Counted from the stretch's first letter, positions 8,789 through 19,162 are shown. The stretch: DNA of 64,000 bases from Geothrix oryzae (GCF_030295385.1 NZ_AP027079.1:1488001-1552000), one strand, 5' to 3'. Numbers and translations are program-made. Notes: generated by a model from the letters alone, not told the origin.

Positions 8789-11020
8789 ATGCGTTCGAAT
8801 CGATGGGGACTGGTCCCGATGGTGTTGGCGGCAGCAGGGCCCCTGCTGGCCCAAACGCCGTCGCCGACTCCGGCCACGCGACCCATGACCTTCATGGATG
8901 TGATGGAGATGCGCGGCGTGGGCGGCGGTCAGCTGTCGGCGGACGGAGGCCGGGTGGTCTACACGGTGAGCATCCCCCACTGGAAGTCGGGCAAGGCCTT
9001 TACCGAGATCTTCGTGGCGGAGGCCGCCACCGGCGCCGCCCGCCAGATGACCTTCACCCGCGAGAAGAACGAGACGGCCCCCCAGTGGGCCCGGGACGGC
9101 CGGCGCTTCGCCTTCCTCAGTGATCGTGAGGGCAGCCAGCAGGTGTATCTGATGTCGGTGGATGGGGGCGAGGCCCGCAAGCTCACGGAAGCCAAGGACG
9201 GCGTCCAGGCCTTCGCCTTCAGCAGGGACGGGAAGTGGCTGGCCTTCAGCGCGGGCAAGGCGGAGGACCGCCAGCTCTCGCTCGTGGATCTGGCTTCGGA
9301 GGATCTGACCGTGGCGGCCCTCCCCAAGCACGCCACGCCCATCCGCGACTTCGCGTTCGCGGAGGACGGGCAGCGCATCTTCTTCACCAGCCCCGATGGG
9401 GTGGACAAGGACGACCTGAAGCGGAAGGAGAAGAAGTTCGATGTGCGCGTCGCGGATCCGGAGCAGCCGCCCGTGCATGTGTGGTCCGTGGATCTGAAGG
9501 ACAAGACGGAGAAGCGCTGGACGGAGGGGGCGGACTTCACCGTGGCGGCCTTCCAGCTCTCGAAGGACGGCCGCTGGGCCTCGTACCGGGCCCTTCCCGC
9601 CGCCCGTCGCGTGGGCGACATCACCCACGAGGAGGCGAGCCTGCACCTGCTGGATCTGGGCAGTGGCCAGGGCCGCCTGGTCCTGGAGAAGTTCGCCGGG
9701 TTCTCAGCCTTCTCGCCGGACGGACAGTGGCTCGTCTATGCGGCGCCCGAGCGGTTCGAGCGCCTCCGCAACGAGAAGCTCTGGGTGGTGCCCACGACCG
9801 GCGGACCCGGCCGGAATCTGATGGCCGGGAAGGACATGAGCGTGTCCAACGCCAGCTGGAGCGAGGATTCGCGCACCCTCTACTTCACCGAGGCCGTGGG
9901 CGCGGACCAGCACCTGTTCGCGCTGTCCGTCGCCAGCGGCGCCATGACCCAGCTCACCAAGGAGACCGGCGTCATCAACGGCGGCTACAACGCCGACGCC
10001 AAGGCTTTCCTGGTGAGCTACAGCCAGCCCCGGAAGCCCCTGGATCTCTATGTGGCGAGGCCCCGGACAGTGGGGTCGGCAGCCACCTGGATCAAGGTCT
10101 CCGACGCGAATCCCCAAGTGGCGCGGTTGTCCCTGGGCGCCACGGAAACGGTCCGCTGGAAGGCCAAGGATGGCGTCGAGGTGGAGGGCCTGCTCATCAA
10201 GCCCCTGGACTATGAGAAGGGGAAGCGCTACCCCCTCATCGTGCAGCTCCATGGTGGGCCGGCCGCCGCGGACATGAACGGATTCCAGGGCCGCTATGTC
10301 ACCTACCCGCACATCTACGCCGCCGCGGGCTATGCCGTGCTCCAGCCCAACTACCGGGGCTCGACGAACTACGGTGAGGCCTTCGCCCGGCAGATCGGCG
10401 GGAACTTCATGCGTCTCTCCTACGGCGACATCATGAGCGGCGTGGATCACCTCATCCGTGAAGGCGTGGCGGATCCGGACCGGCTCGGCATGATGGGCTG
10501 GAGCGCCGGCGGGCACTTGTCCAGCTGGACGCTCACCCAGACCGACCGCTTCAAGGCCATCAGCACCGGCGCCGGGGCGGTGAACTGGATCTCGATGTAT
10601 GCGGAAAGCGATGTCCAGAGCGTCCGCGAGTTCTATCTGGGTGGAAGGCCCTACGATGCCTGGGACAACTTCCTGAAGGAATCGGCGCTCAAGTACATCA
10701 AGAACGCGAAGACTCCCACGCTCATCCATGTGGGCGAGGCGGACCAGCGGGTGCCCAAACCCCAGAGCGATGAACTCTACATGGCCCTCAAGAAGCTGGG
10801 TGTGCCCGTGGAGTACCTCGTCTATCCCGGCATGCCCCACGGCCTCACCGAACCTCGCTACCAGCTGGTGAAGATGGTCAGCGAGTTCAACTGGTTCGAG
10901 AAATGGATCAAGGGGAAGAAGGGCTGGTTCGAGTGGAAGGCCCTGTTGGATACGCTGCCGGCGGATGCGGAGGCCAAGCCCGAAGGGCCCTCGGCTTCCG
11001 CCCCTTCGCGGCGGAAGTAA
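8789..11020 (+). CDS. S9-family peptidase (prolyl-oligopeptidase/acylaminoacyl-peptidase type), exported
   Basis: 743 residues with a signal peptide ending near residue 22 (AAAGPLLAQ). The first part is a WD40-like/TolB-like propeller (PQWARDGRRFAFLSDREGSQQVYL). The C-terminal alpha/beta hydrolase carries GWSAGG with the nucleophile near Ser572, an Asp in GEADQRVP (about 651) and a His in PGMPHGL (about 685), a complete triad. AGGAGG precedes ATG 8789. It probably degrades short peptides in the periplasm. It is monocistronic, ending at a strong hairpin. Confidence 0.93.
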   Translation: MRSNRWGLVPMVLAAAGPLLAQTPSPTPATRPMTFMDVMEMRGVGGGQLSADGGRVVYTVSIPHWKSGKAFTEIFVAEAATGAARQMTFTREKNETAPQWARDGRRFAFLSDREGSQQVYLMSVDGGEARKLTEAKDGVQAFAFSRDGKWLAFSAGKAEDRQLSLVDLASEDLTVAALPKHATPIRDFAFAEDGQRIFFTSPDGVDKDDLKRKEKKFDVRVADPEQPPVHVWSVDLKDKTEKRWTEGADFTVAAFQLSKDGRWASYRALPAARRVGDITHEEASLHLLDLGSGQGRLVLEKFAGFSAFSPDGQWLVYAAPERFERLRNEKLWVVPTTGGPGRNLMAGKDMSVSNASWSEDSRTLYFTEAVGADQHLFALSVASGAMTQLTKETGVINGGYNADAKAFLVSYSQPRKPLDLYVARPRTVGSAATWIKVSDANPQVARLSLGATETVRWKAKDGVEVEGLLIKPLDYEKGKRYPLIVQLHGGPAAADMNGFQGRYVTYPHIYAAAGYAVLQPNYRGSTNYGEAFARQIGGNFMRLSYGDIMSGVDHLIREGVADPDRLGMMGWSAGGHLSSWTLTQTDRFKAISTGAGAVNWISMYAESDVQSVREFYLGGRPYDAWDNFLKESALKYIKNAKTPTLIHVGEADQRVPKPQSDELYMALKKLGVPVEYLVYPGMPHGLTEPRYQLVKMVSEFNWFEKWIKGKKGWFEWKALLDTLPADAEAKPEGPSASAPSRRK

Positions 11021-11022
11021 TA

Positions 11023-11052
11023 CAGAACGGGCCCCGCATGGGGCCCGTTCTG
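11023..11052. terminator. Bidirectional terminator hairpin
   Basis: Perfect 13-bp stem (cagaacgggcccc) with loop gcat, placed between the convergent S9 peptidase and TolC-like genes. Confidence 0.85.
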
Positions 11053-11067
11053 CGCAGGATGGAACCC

Positions 11068-12597
11068 TTACTTGACTTCCAGCTTCCGCGCTTCCAGCAG
11101 GTGCCCCAGGGCCTTCTCCAGGGCGGTGATGGCCTTGGCGTAGGTGATCTGGGACTGGAGTTCGCTGCTCTTGGCGGTGTCGAGGTCGTTCTGCTTGGAG
11201 AGCACGAGGAAGTTGGTGCTCATGCCGTTCTCGAACTTCTTCTGCTCGGCTTCGAGATCTTTCTCGCGGAAGATGCGGGTCTTCTCGGCGGCGGCGACGC
11301 CCTTGGCGGAGGCCTCCACATTGCGGAAGGCCTGGCGGGCCTCCAGGGTGATGCCGAGCTCGAGGTCGCGTAGGCTCCACTCGCTCTGGCGCCGGTTGGC
11401 GCGGGCCTGGGCCTGGGTGCCCTTGGCCGCCCGGTTCTGGATGGGCAGGGCGAACTGGAGGCCCACGGTGTAGCCGGGGTAGGCGCCCTTGGTCAGGTCC
11501 TTGTTGACTGCCGAGAGGCCCTCGGAGGGGATCTGCGAAGCCGCGTTGCCGTTGTAGGTGGCGTAGGCGTCCAGCTGGGGCAGGGTGCGGTTGTTGGCCG
11601 CGGACTCGAGCACCTGCTTGGATTCCAGGTCCAGACGGGCGCTCTTCAGCTCGATGCGGTTGGCCAGGGCCTGCTTCTCGGCGGCGGCCTCATTCAGCTC
11701 CAGAGGCTTGATGCTGGGGGCATCGGTGGGTTCCAGGCCGGCGGGGCGCTCGGACGACGGATACAGCGCGCGGATCAGGGCGTCCTTGGCGTTCAGGAGC
11801 TGGGCCTCGGCGGCGATGATGTCCTGCTCGCGCTGGGCGACGGAGGCTTCGGAAGAGGTGACCTCGATGGGGGCCAGGGTGCCCACCTGCACGCGGATCT
11901 GGTTCTCCTTGAGCTGCTTCTGGGCCAGGGTCAGGGCCTGCTGCTTGTTCTCCAGGTTGCGCTGCGCGTAGACCACATCCCAGTAGAGGGATTCGGTACT
12001 GGCCACCAGGTCGATGATGGCCTTCTGGAAGGCGAGGTCCGCGGCCTGGGCGCTCTTGCGGGCCACGATCAGGCGGCTTTCCGTCGCATCGCGGCCGAAG
12101 CCCTTCAGCAGGCTCTGGGAGTAGGTGGCCGAGAAGCTGCCGTCGTAGGGGTTCGTGGTGAAGGGAGATTCGGGCCCGCCGTTGACCGTGCCCTTGGTGA
12201 AGCGGTAGGTGGGCGCGTAGTTCAGGCTCAGGTTGCCGCCCCAGCCGAAGGCCTTGGTGGAGCCCAGGGTGAAGTTCCGGCTGAAGGAGGTCGTCTCCGA
12301 GGAACTGAATGGACCACCAGGGAAGTTCTGAGTGCGGCTGGCGTCCTGGACCTTGCTCAGGCTCAGGCTGCTGGTCAGGTTCCAGTCGAAGGCACCCTGC
12401 TCGATGGTCAGGCCCGCGCGCGTGAAGTCCCGCGTCTCGACGGCGATCTGCACCTGCAGGTTGTTCTTCAGGGAAGTCTCGATGGCGCCCTGCAGGGTCA
12501 GCTGGGTGGCGACCTTGGCTCCATCGGCCTTGGGAGTCTCCTGGGCCACCAGGGAGAAGGCCACCAGCAGGGCCGGGAAGATCGGGAGACGCGTCAT
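11068..12597 (-). CDS. TolC-family outer-membrane efflux channel
   Basis: 509 residues with a signal peptide (MTRLPIFPALLVAFSLVAQ). Two long alpha-helical OEP repeats carry the usual blocks: TLQGAIETSLKNNLQVQIA near the start, YWDVVYAQRNLENKQQALTLA in the middle and TAKSSELQSQITYAKAITAL near the end. Such proteins form the trimeric outer-membrane duct of tripartite efflux or type I secretion systems. No inner-membrane pump or membrane-fusion protein gene lies beside it, so its partner must be encoded elsewhere. Confidence 0.9.
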   Translation of the reverse strand: MTRLPIFPALLVAFSLVAQETPKADGAKVATQLTLQGAIETSLKNNLQVQIAVETRDFTRAGLTIEQGAFDWNLTSSLSLSKVQDASRTQNFPGGPFSSSETTSFSRNFTLGSTKAFGWGGNLSLNYAPTYRFTKGTVNGGPESPFTTNPYDGSFSATYSQSLLKGFGRDATESRLIVARKSAQAADLAFQKAIIDLVASTESLYWDVVYAQRNLENKQQALTLAQKQLKENQIRVQVGTLAPIEVTSSEASVAQREQDIIAAEAQLLNAKDALIRALYPSSERPAGLEPTDAPSIKPLELNEAAAEKQALANRIELKSARLDLESKQVLESAANNRTLPQLDAYATYNGNAASQIPSEGLSAVNKDLTKGAYPGYTVGLQFALPIQNRAAKGTQAQARANRRQSEWSLRDLELGITLEARQAFRNVEASAKGVAAAEKTRIFREKDLEAEQKKFENGMSTNFLVLSKQNDLDTAKSSELQSQITYAKAITALEKALGHLLEARKLEVK

Positions 12598-12744
12598 CTA
12601 CCACTCCTTGAAGATCGAAAAGAGCTGCCACGGGGACAGGCTGCCTACGGACGGGTCCAGGGGCCGGTTTAGGTTAACCCCGGAAGCAGGATGCCTCCCT
12701 CGCAAGATGAGGGCAAGAAGGATTTCACCGGGTGTTGAAAATAA

Positions 12745-13884
12745 TCACTTCAGCAATTCCCGGGCGATCACCATGCGCTGGATTTCGCTGGTGCCCTCGT
12801 AGATCGTGGTCACGCGGACATCGCGGTAAAGGCGCTCGACGAGGTATTCCCGGGAATAGCCATACCCGCCGTGGATCTGCACGGCGCGGTCGCAGATCCA
12901 GACGGCGCTTTCCGTGGTGAAGAGCTTGGCGGTGGCCGCCTCCACGGTGCAGGACTTCCCGGCCTCCTTCAGGGCGGCGGCGCGGTAGACCAGCAGGCGG
13001 GCGGCCTGGAGGCGGGCCTCCATCTCGGCCAGGTAGGTCTGGATCATCTGATGTTCGCCGATGGGCTTGCCGAAGGACACGCGAGCCTTGGCGTAGGCCA
13101 CGCTCTCGTCCATGGCCCGCTGGGCGATGCCCAGGGCCTGGGCCGCGATGCCGACGCGGCCGCCGTCGAGGCCGCCGAAGGCCACCTTGAGGCCGTCCCC
13201 GGGCTTGCCCAGCAGGGCATCCTCGGCCACGAAGGCGTTCTCCAGGGCCACCATCACGGTCTTGCTGGAACGCAGGCCCATCTTCTCCTCGGGCTTGCCC
13301 ATGACCACCCCGGGTTGCCGGGCATCCAGGATGAAGGCGCTGATGCCCTTCTTGCCCTTGTCCGGATCGGTGCGCGCCATGGTCACGAAGTACCGGCCCA
13401 CGCCGCCGTTGGTGATCCAGGCCTTGGCGCCGTTCAGGTGCCAGCCGCCGTCCACCTTCGTGGCCCGGGTCTTCAGGGCCGCGGCATCGGAACCGGCGTC
13501 GGGCTCCGTGAGCATGAACCCGCCCAGCTCCTCGCCGCTGGCCAGGGGCTTCAGGTACTTCTGCTTCTGCGCCTCGGTGCCGAAGGCCAGGATGGGGGCG
13601 CAGGCCACGGAATTGTTCACGCTCATGGTCACGGCCACGGAAGCGTCCGCGTAGGCCACCTGCTCCAGCGCCAGGATGTAGCTGAGGAAATCCACACCGG
13701 CGCCGCCGTAGGCTTCGGGGACGGTCATGCCGAGGAAGCCCATCTCGCCCAGCTGCTGCAGGATGGCCTTCGGGAACTCGCCGCTGGCATCCCGGGCCGC
13801 GGCGCCGGGATCGATCTCGGACATCGCGAAGTCGCGCGCGGCCTCGCGGATGGCGGTCTGGTCCTCGGTGAACAGGGGGAACAT
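12745..13884 (-). CDS. Acyl-CoA dehydrogenase
   Basis: 379 residues from ATG 13884, which has GGAG eight bases upstream. The frame stays open to 13965, but that extension is not family-like. FAD-dependent alpha,beta-dehydrogenation of acyl-CoA is indicated by MLTEPDAGSDAA and by the C-terminal block IHGGYGYSREYLVERLYRD. The catalytic base is in YEGTSEIQR (about Glu363). Length and motifs fit short-chain/butyryl-CoA dehydrogenases. No etfAB genes are adjacent. The 147 bases downstream, before the TolC-like gene, hold no further gene. Confidence 0.93.
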   Translation of the reverse strand: MFPLFTEDQTAIREAARDFAMSEIDPGAAARDASGEFPKAILQQLGEMGFLGMTVPEAYGGAGVDFLSYILALEQVAYADASVAVTMSVNNSVACAPILAFGTEAQKQKYLKPLASGEELGGFMLTEPDAGSDAAALKTRATKVDGGWHLNGAKAWITNGGVGRYFVTMARTDPDKGKKGISAFILDARQPGVVMGKPEEKMGLRSSKTVMVALENAFVAEDALLGKPGDGLKVAFGGLDGGRVGIAAQALGIAQRAMDESVAYAKARVSFGKPIGEHQMIQTYLAEMEARLQAARLLVYRAAALKEAGKSCTVEAATAKLFTTESAVWICDRAVQIHGGYGYSREYLVERLYRDVRVTTIYEGTSEIQRMVIARELLK

Positions 13885-13999
13885 GGTGACTCCAGGGGAA
13901 TCATCCAGGTTAGCAAGCCCGGAGCCTTCCTCATCGCGCGGGACGGAGGGCGTGCCGCGGGTCACAGACCGCGGCAGCGGCCACCCGGTCAGGCGTCGA

Positions 14000-15739
14000 T
14001 CAGGCGCAGGCGGGGAATCTCAGCGTGAAGGTGGTGCCCTGGTTGGGCTGGCTGACCAGGGAGAGCGACCCGCCGAGAAGCACCACGGTCTGGTGGACGG
14101 AGGCAAGGCCCAGGCCGGTGCCGCGACCGGGAGCCTTGGTGGTGAAGAAGGGCTCGAAAATGCGGGCCTGCAGCGGTTCGGGGATGCCCACGCCCGTATC
14201 CGAGACGGTCAGCTCCGCCTGGGAACCCCGGTCTTCCAGGGCCACGGCGAGGCGCAGGACGCCGCCGTCGGGCATGGCATCCCGGGCGTTGAGGACGAGG
14301 TTGACGATCAGTTGATCGAGGCGGCCGGGCTGGCTGAGGACGAAGACGGGATCCGGCGGGAGGTCGACCGTGAACCGGATGCCGGCGGGCAGGGTGGCGC
14401 GCAGCAGGGGCCGGAGCTGCTGCACTCGCAAGGCGAGGTCCACGGCCACCGGGGCATCCTCCGCGCCGCGGCCGAAGGCCATCAGGTCCGCCGTGAGCGC
14501 TTCCGCCCGGGCGGCGGCTTCCCGGAGCCCCTCCACATCCTGCCTGGCCTCGGCCTCCCGGTTCCCGAGGCGGGCCGTCAGGAGATCCGTGCGCAGGCGG
14601 ATCACGCCCAGCAGGTTCTTCAGGTCGTGAGCCAGGCCCGCGCCGAGGATGGCCACGCCGTTCAGCCGCTCCGTCTTGAGCAGGAGCTCCTGGGCGGCCT
14701 CCAGGGAGCGGGTGCGCTCCTGCACCCTGGCCTCCAGGGCGGTGGAGAGCAGCTGGAGATCGCGCAGCGCCAGCAGACCCCGGAGGAGCCCCAGGGCGGT
14801 CATGAGGATTCCGGTGATGAGGAAGGGGTGATCCACGCGTTCCGGCGCGAGGAACAGCACGCTCAGGGCGAAGGGGACGGCGGTGGCCGAGGGGACCAGG
14901 GGCAGGATGAGGGTGCCCAGGGAGGTGTCCCGGGTCTCGGCATCCGGCGCGGGGCCGGGTTGGACCGCCTGCGGCGCCAGGGGGGCCAGGAGGACCCCGA
15001 GGCCCGCGAGGAGCACCAGCATGTCCAGGGGGTGGCCCACATAGTAGCCACCCGCCAGGCTCAGGGGCACCTGGATGGTCACCTGGAGGAGGGAGAGCCC
15101 GAAGGTCAGCATGACCCAGCCGAGGGGTCCCCCCAGGCGGCTGGGCTGGCGGGCGCAGAGGTAGGCGCCGATGCCGAGGATGGTGGCATTGCCGAGGAAG
15201 AAGCCCACCATCACGGCCCGGTTCAGGGGCGTGGCGGCAGTGTCGCGGAAGAGTGGGCCGAGGGCGAAGACCCAGGCGGCGAAGAAGACGGCCACTGCGA
15301 TGCCCAGGCCATCAAGGCCCTTCCTCAGGCGCTCCGACCCGCTGGTCGAGGCCAGGGGCCAGGCCAGCAGGGCCGCGATGGTCAGCGCCAGGGAGAGGAA
15401 GGAGAAGGCTTCCCCCAGGGAAGGGAAGGCCGGTGGCTGGCCGTACCGGAGCAGGCTGTGGAGCGCCCAGGCCTGGGTGAGGAACTGAGCGGCCATGGCC
15501 AGGCCGAGCAGGTTCCATCCCCAGTCCGCCTCGGGCTCCCGGCGCGCCCGGTGGAAGGCCGCGGCCCCCGCCGCACCGAAGACCGTGGCGTTCAGCAGAT
15601 TCAGGGCGATGTCCCGGGCCGCCACCGGCAGGGCCAGGCTGGCGAATCCTGCCCCGACCAGGACGATCACCGCGCCCCACAGGAACCCCGGCCAGCGCGG
15701 CTGGCCATGGGCGGGGAAGGTCGGAAGGGAGGAAGGCAT
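14000..15739 (-). CDS. Membrane sensor histidine kinase
   Basis: 579 residues. The N-terminal half is very hydrophobic, with roughly eight membrane helices and no evident periplasmic sensor domain. A coiled linker leads to the dimerisation helix AGLAHDLKNLLGVIRLR, with the phospho-accepting His near residue 370. The HATPase domain follows, with N box NLVLNARDAMPDGG, G1 box DTGVGIPEPLQARIFEPFF and G2 box GRGTGLGLASV. The C-terminus resembles NtrB-type kinases. No response regulator gene is adjacent. It lies 57 bases downstream of lipB on the same strand and may be co-transcribed with it. Confidence 0.88.
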   Translation of the reverse strand: MPSSLPTFPAHGQPRWPGFLWGAVIVLVGAGFASLALPVAARDIALNLLNATVFGAAGAAAFHRARREPEADWGWNLLGLAMAAQFLTQAWALHSLLRYGQPPAFPSLGEAFSFLSLALTIAALLAWPLASTSGSERLRKGLDGLGIAVAVFFAAWVFALGPLFRDTAATPLNRAVMVGFFLGNATILGIGAYLCARQPSRLGGPLGWVMLTFGLSLLQVTIQVPLSLAGGYYVGHPLDMLVLLAGLGVLLAPLAPQAVQPGPAPDAETRDTSLGTLILPLVPSATAVPFALSVLFLAPERVDHPFLITGILMTALGLLRGLLALRDLQLLSTALEARVQERTRSLEAAQELLLKTERLNGVAILGAGLAHDLKNLLGVIRLRTDLLTARLGNREAEARQDVEGLREAAARAEALTADLMAFGRGAEDAPVAVDLALRVQQLRPLLRATLPAGIRFTVDLPPDPVFVLSQPGRLDQLIVNLVLNARDAMPDGGVLRLAVALEDRGSQAELTVSDTGVGIPEPLQARIFEPFFTTKAPGRGTGLGLASVHQTVVLLGGSLSLVSQPNQGTTFTLRFPACA

Positions 15740-15796
15740 GGCCGGTCCCTTTACCTATCGGCGCTCAGGAGGGGGACCTGAATCCGGCCGCCTGTC

Positions 15797-16942
15797 TCAG
15801 GCTTGGGCAAGCCAGGTCTCCAGCAGCTTCAGCGCCGCCTTGGAGCCTTCCCACTTCATGAGGTCGTGGGCCTCCTTCAGGCCGCACCACTTGCATTCAC
15901 TGTGCTCCAGCGGCTCCAGGCGGACCGGAGCCTCCGGGGCCACCTCCATGGAGAAGCAGATCTCGGTGTTGAAGCGGGGCTCGGCATCGGGGAATCGCAC
16001 GATGGCGGGATCCACCCAGAAGCTGTGGGAGAGGCCCAGGGGCCGCAGGGTGCCGGAGAGACCGGTCTCTTCCATCAGCTCCCGGTGGGCGGTCTCTTCC
16101 GGGGTTTCCCCCGGCTCCATCATGCCGGTCACGCTCTGCCACCAGAGGCCGTGCTCGGGCACCCGGAGCATCATGAGGACCTCGGGACCCGCGGGCCCCC
16201 GGCGCCAGGTCATGGCCGAGACGCTGCGGCTGGGTTCGCGCACGGGCTGGAGATCCAGAGCCAGGCAGGCGGTCAGATGGGCCTGGAGCCGGTCCGTGGC
16301 CGCTTCCAGGCTGGGTGCGGCCTCGCCCAGCAGGGAGGCGAGGCTGCAGACGCCCTTGTCCGTGAACCCGCAGGGCGTGATCCAGCGGAAGTGGTCGAGG
16401 TTGGGGCGCACATTGAAGGCGATGCCATGCGTGGTGATCCAGCGGCTGAGGTGCAGGCCGATGGCGCCCAGCTTCTCCAGGCCACCTCCTGTTCGATATC
16501 GGGCCGTGTCCACCCAGATGCCCGGCGCGCCCTTCAGGCGATCGGCCACCACGCCGAAATCCGCGGCGGTGCGGATCATGGCCTCCTCGAGGCCCCGGAC
16601 CAGGCGGCCCACATCCTCGCGGCCGCCCCGCAGGTTGCAGATGGGATAGGCCACGATCTGTCCGGGGCCGTGGTAGGTGACTTCGCCGCCGCGGTCCGTG
16701 CGGTGGACGCTCACGCCCTGGGCGGCCAGGAAGTCGTCGCTCATGTGGATGTCGGCGGGCGTGGCGTTGCGGCCCAGCGTGAAGACGGGATCGTGCTCCA
16801 GGATCACGAGCTGGTCCGGCTTCCCGTCCTGGCTGACATGCGCCGAGAGGGCCTTCTGCAGTCGGAGCCCCGCGGGGTAGAACACACGCCCGAAGCGGCG
16901 GAGCTGGGCGGGGTGGAGGGTGGAAAAGCCGATCTCGGACAT
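15797..16942 (-). CDS. lipB: LipB octanoyltransferase fused to a Nudix hydrolase domain
   Basis: 381 residues in one uninterrupted frame. Residues about 1-235 are lipoyl(octanoyl) transferase, which moves octanoate from acyl carrier protein to lipoyl domains. Seen are RGGEVTYHGPGQ (84-95), KLGAIGLH with Lys157, and TPCGFTDKGVCSL with Cys191 as the acyl-thioester residue. Residues about 240-381 form a Nudix domain whose box fits GX5EX7REUXEEXGU exactly (273-295). The preceding WWQSVTG resembles NudB-type enzymes. Stand-alone LipB is about 210-240 residues, so the extra 140 are a real fusion. The Nudix substrate is unknown. Confidence 0.9.
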   Translation of the reverse strand: MSEIGFSTLHPAQLRRFGRVFYPAGLRLQKALSAHVSQDGKPDQLVILEHDPVFTLGRNATPADIHMSDDFLAAQGVSVHRTDRGGEVTYHGPGQIVAYPICNLRGGREDVGRLVRGLEEAMIRTAADFGVVADRLKGAPGIWVDTARYRTGGGLEKLGAIGLHLSRWITTHGIAFNVRPNLDHFRWITPCGFTDKGVCSLASLLGEAAPSLEAATDRLQAHLTACLALDLQPVREPSRSVSAMTWRRGPAGPEVLMMLRVPEHGLWWQSVTGMMEPGETPEETAHRELMEETGLSGTLRPLGLSHSFWVDPAIVRFPDAEPRFNTEICFSMEVAPEAPVRLEPLEHSECKWCGLKEAHDLMKWEGSKAALKLLETWLAQA

Positions 16943-17012
16943 GCCTCGAGTCTACCCGTACGCCCGGATCGCGGGCCCGGACCGGCCCTGCTCTGGCATC
17001 ATCAAGGAACAG

Positions 17013-18473
17013 ATGAGCCTGGACCCTTCCACCATCGGCCGCTACAAGGTCCTCGGCACCCTCGGTTCAGGGGCGATGGGCACGGTGTACCTGGCGGAAG
17101 ACCCGCTTCTCAAGCGGCCCCTGGCCATCAAGGTCGTGCGGGAGGGCACCGGGGACGCCGAGGTGCTGGAGCGCTTCAAGCGCGAGGCGGAGATCTCGGC
17201 CCGTCTGAACCACCCCAGCGCCATCACCGTGTTCGATGTGGGCGAGGAACCCGACCTAGGTCCGTTCCTGGTGATGGAATTCGTCGAAGGCGAATGCCTG
17301 TCGGACCGGATTCGGCGGGGCCCCCTCGAGCCCGAGGAGGCCCTGGGGCTGCTCATCCAGGCCGGAGAGGCCCTGGAGGCCGTGCATGCCCTGGGCATCG
17401 TCCACCGGGACATCAAGCCCGAGAACTTCATGGTGGGCCGCGATGGGCGCATGAAGCTCATGGATTTCGGCATCGCCCGCAACGATGACGGGCGCCTCAC
17501 CAGCACGGCCGCTTTTCTCGGCACGCCGGCCTATTCCGCGCCCGAGGTGCTGAACGGGGCCAGGGCCACCGCGGCTTCGGACCGCTGGTCCTTCGCCCTG
17601 ACGGCCTACGAGATGTTGACGGGCGGCCTGCCCTTCTCGGGCGAGAGCGTGGGCGCCACGCTCTACCGGATCATCCACGACGCCCCGGTCTTCGCGGAGG
17701 GGATGCCTCCCGAGGCGGAGGCCGTGTTCCGGCGGGCCTTCGAGAAGGATCCCTCCTTGAGGTTCGGGGACCTGCGGACCTTCCTGCGGGCCCTGGTGGA
17801 AGTCCTTCCCCTCGACCCGGCCCTGCGGAGCGGCTGCCTGGCGCGGATCGAGGCCCTGGGTACCGAGACTTCCCCGGGCACCCTGCGCATGCCCCCGGCA
17901 CCCGCCGGGAGGTTCACCGTGCGTTCGCGGTGGATTTGGGCGGCCGGCGCTCTGGGCGCGGGACTCCTGCTCTGGGTGGCCTTCTTCCGCCCGGACCGGA
18001 GTCGCGTGCTGTCCATCGAATCCCGTCCGGGCGGGGCCCAGGTCTTCCTGGATGGGACCCCCCTGGGCCAGACGCCGCTCCGCCAGGTGGTGGTGAAGGG
18101 CAAGGCGGAAACCCTCCGCCTTGAGAAGCCCGATTTCCAGCCCCTGGAAGTGCGCCTCAAGTCCGAGGATCGCGACCTCTCCCTGCGCCTTCAGCCCGCG
18201 CCCTTCGAGGTGTCGCTGATCACCGAACCCGCCGGGGCCGAGGTCTTCCTCGACGGGGAATCGAAGGGGCGGACGCCCGCCACGGTCTCCGTGCCCGGCG
18301 AAGGCGCCCACCAGCTGCGGCTGACCCTGGATGGCCATGCGCCCTGGACCACGGTGGCCGAGCGCCACCGGCCTCTGCCCGAGCCCATCCGCCTCCAGAA
18401 GCTGCGCGGAAAGAAGGGCCATCCGGGAGACGGGAAGATCAAGAAGTTCTTCAAGGGCATCTTCCAGAAATAG
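17013..18473 (+). CDS. Membrane-anchored Hanks-type Ser/Thr protein kinase with two PEGA domains
   Basis: 486 residues from ATG 17013, preceded by AAGGAA; an upstream in-frame extension overlaps lipB and is not used. The kinase domain (about 10-270) shows GSGAMGTVY, the ATP lysine Lys40 in AIKVV, HRDIKPEN, DFGIAR and a SAPE block. A proline-rich linker and one membrane helix (about 307-325) follow. Two PEGA repeats lie outside (about 330-395 and 398-465), each with GA.VFLDG...G.TP. PEGA domains are thought to bind surface polymers, so the kinase may sense the envelope. The C-terminal tail is lysine-rich. Confidence 0.92.
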   Translation: MSLDPSTIGRYKVLGTLGSGAMGTVYLAEDPLLKRPLAIKVVREGTGDAEVLERFKREAEISARLNHPSAITVFDVGEEPDLGPFLVMEFVEGECLSDRIRRGPLEPEEALGLLIQAGEALEAVHALGIVHRDIKPENFMVGRDGRMKLMDFGIARNDDGRLTSTAAFLGTPAYSAPEVLNGARATAASDRWSFALTAYEMLTGGLPFSGESVGATLYRIIHDAPVFAEGMPPEAEAVFRRAFEKDPSLRFGDLRTFLRALVEVLPLDPALRSGCLARIEALGTETSPGTLRMPPAPAGRFTVRSRWIWAAGALGAGLLLWVAFFRPDRSRVLSIESRPGGAQVFLDGTPLGQTPLRQVVVKGKAETLRLEKPDFQPLEVRLKSEDRDLSLRLQPAPFEVSLITEPAGAEVFLDGESKGRTPATVSVPGEGAHQLRLTLDGHAPWTTVAERHRPLPEPIRLQKLRGKKGHPGDGKIKKFFKGIFQK

Positions 18474-18513
18474 CCCTCGGCGATGGAAAGGGGTGCCCAG
18501 CGATGCCGGAGCC

Positions 18514-19001
<488 letters not shown>

Positions 19002-19005
<4 letters not shown>

Positions 19006-19106
19006 GATTGGCCTCCAGAGGCGGCGTTCGAGCGGAGAATGGAGCAGAGGTCTGAGCCAGCGAAGTCGGCGAAGACGATGAGGCCCACCAGCGATGCATG
19101 GGGCAT
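19002..19106 (-). other. Possible 34-residue leader ORF with a partial repeat of the purE 5' end
   Basis: The ORF runs from ATG 19106 to a TGA that overlaps the purE start as ATGA. Its first 22 or so bases match the purE start region at about 20 of 22 positions (tgca.cgctggtgggcctcat), so it begins [10 protein letters not shown] where purE has [10 protein letters not shown]. It then diverges. It could be a duplication scar that became a translationally coupled leader, or chance. Confidence 0.35.
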
Positions 19107-19162
19107 GGATCAACCCCAGGCGCGATGTCCCAGTGTAGCCCCGCCTCGGCCATGATGGAGCC

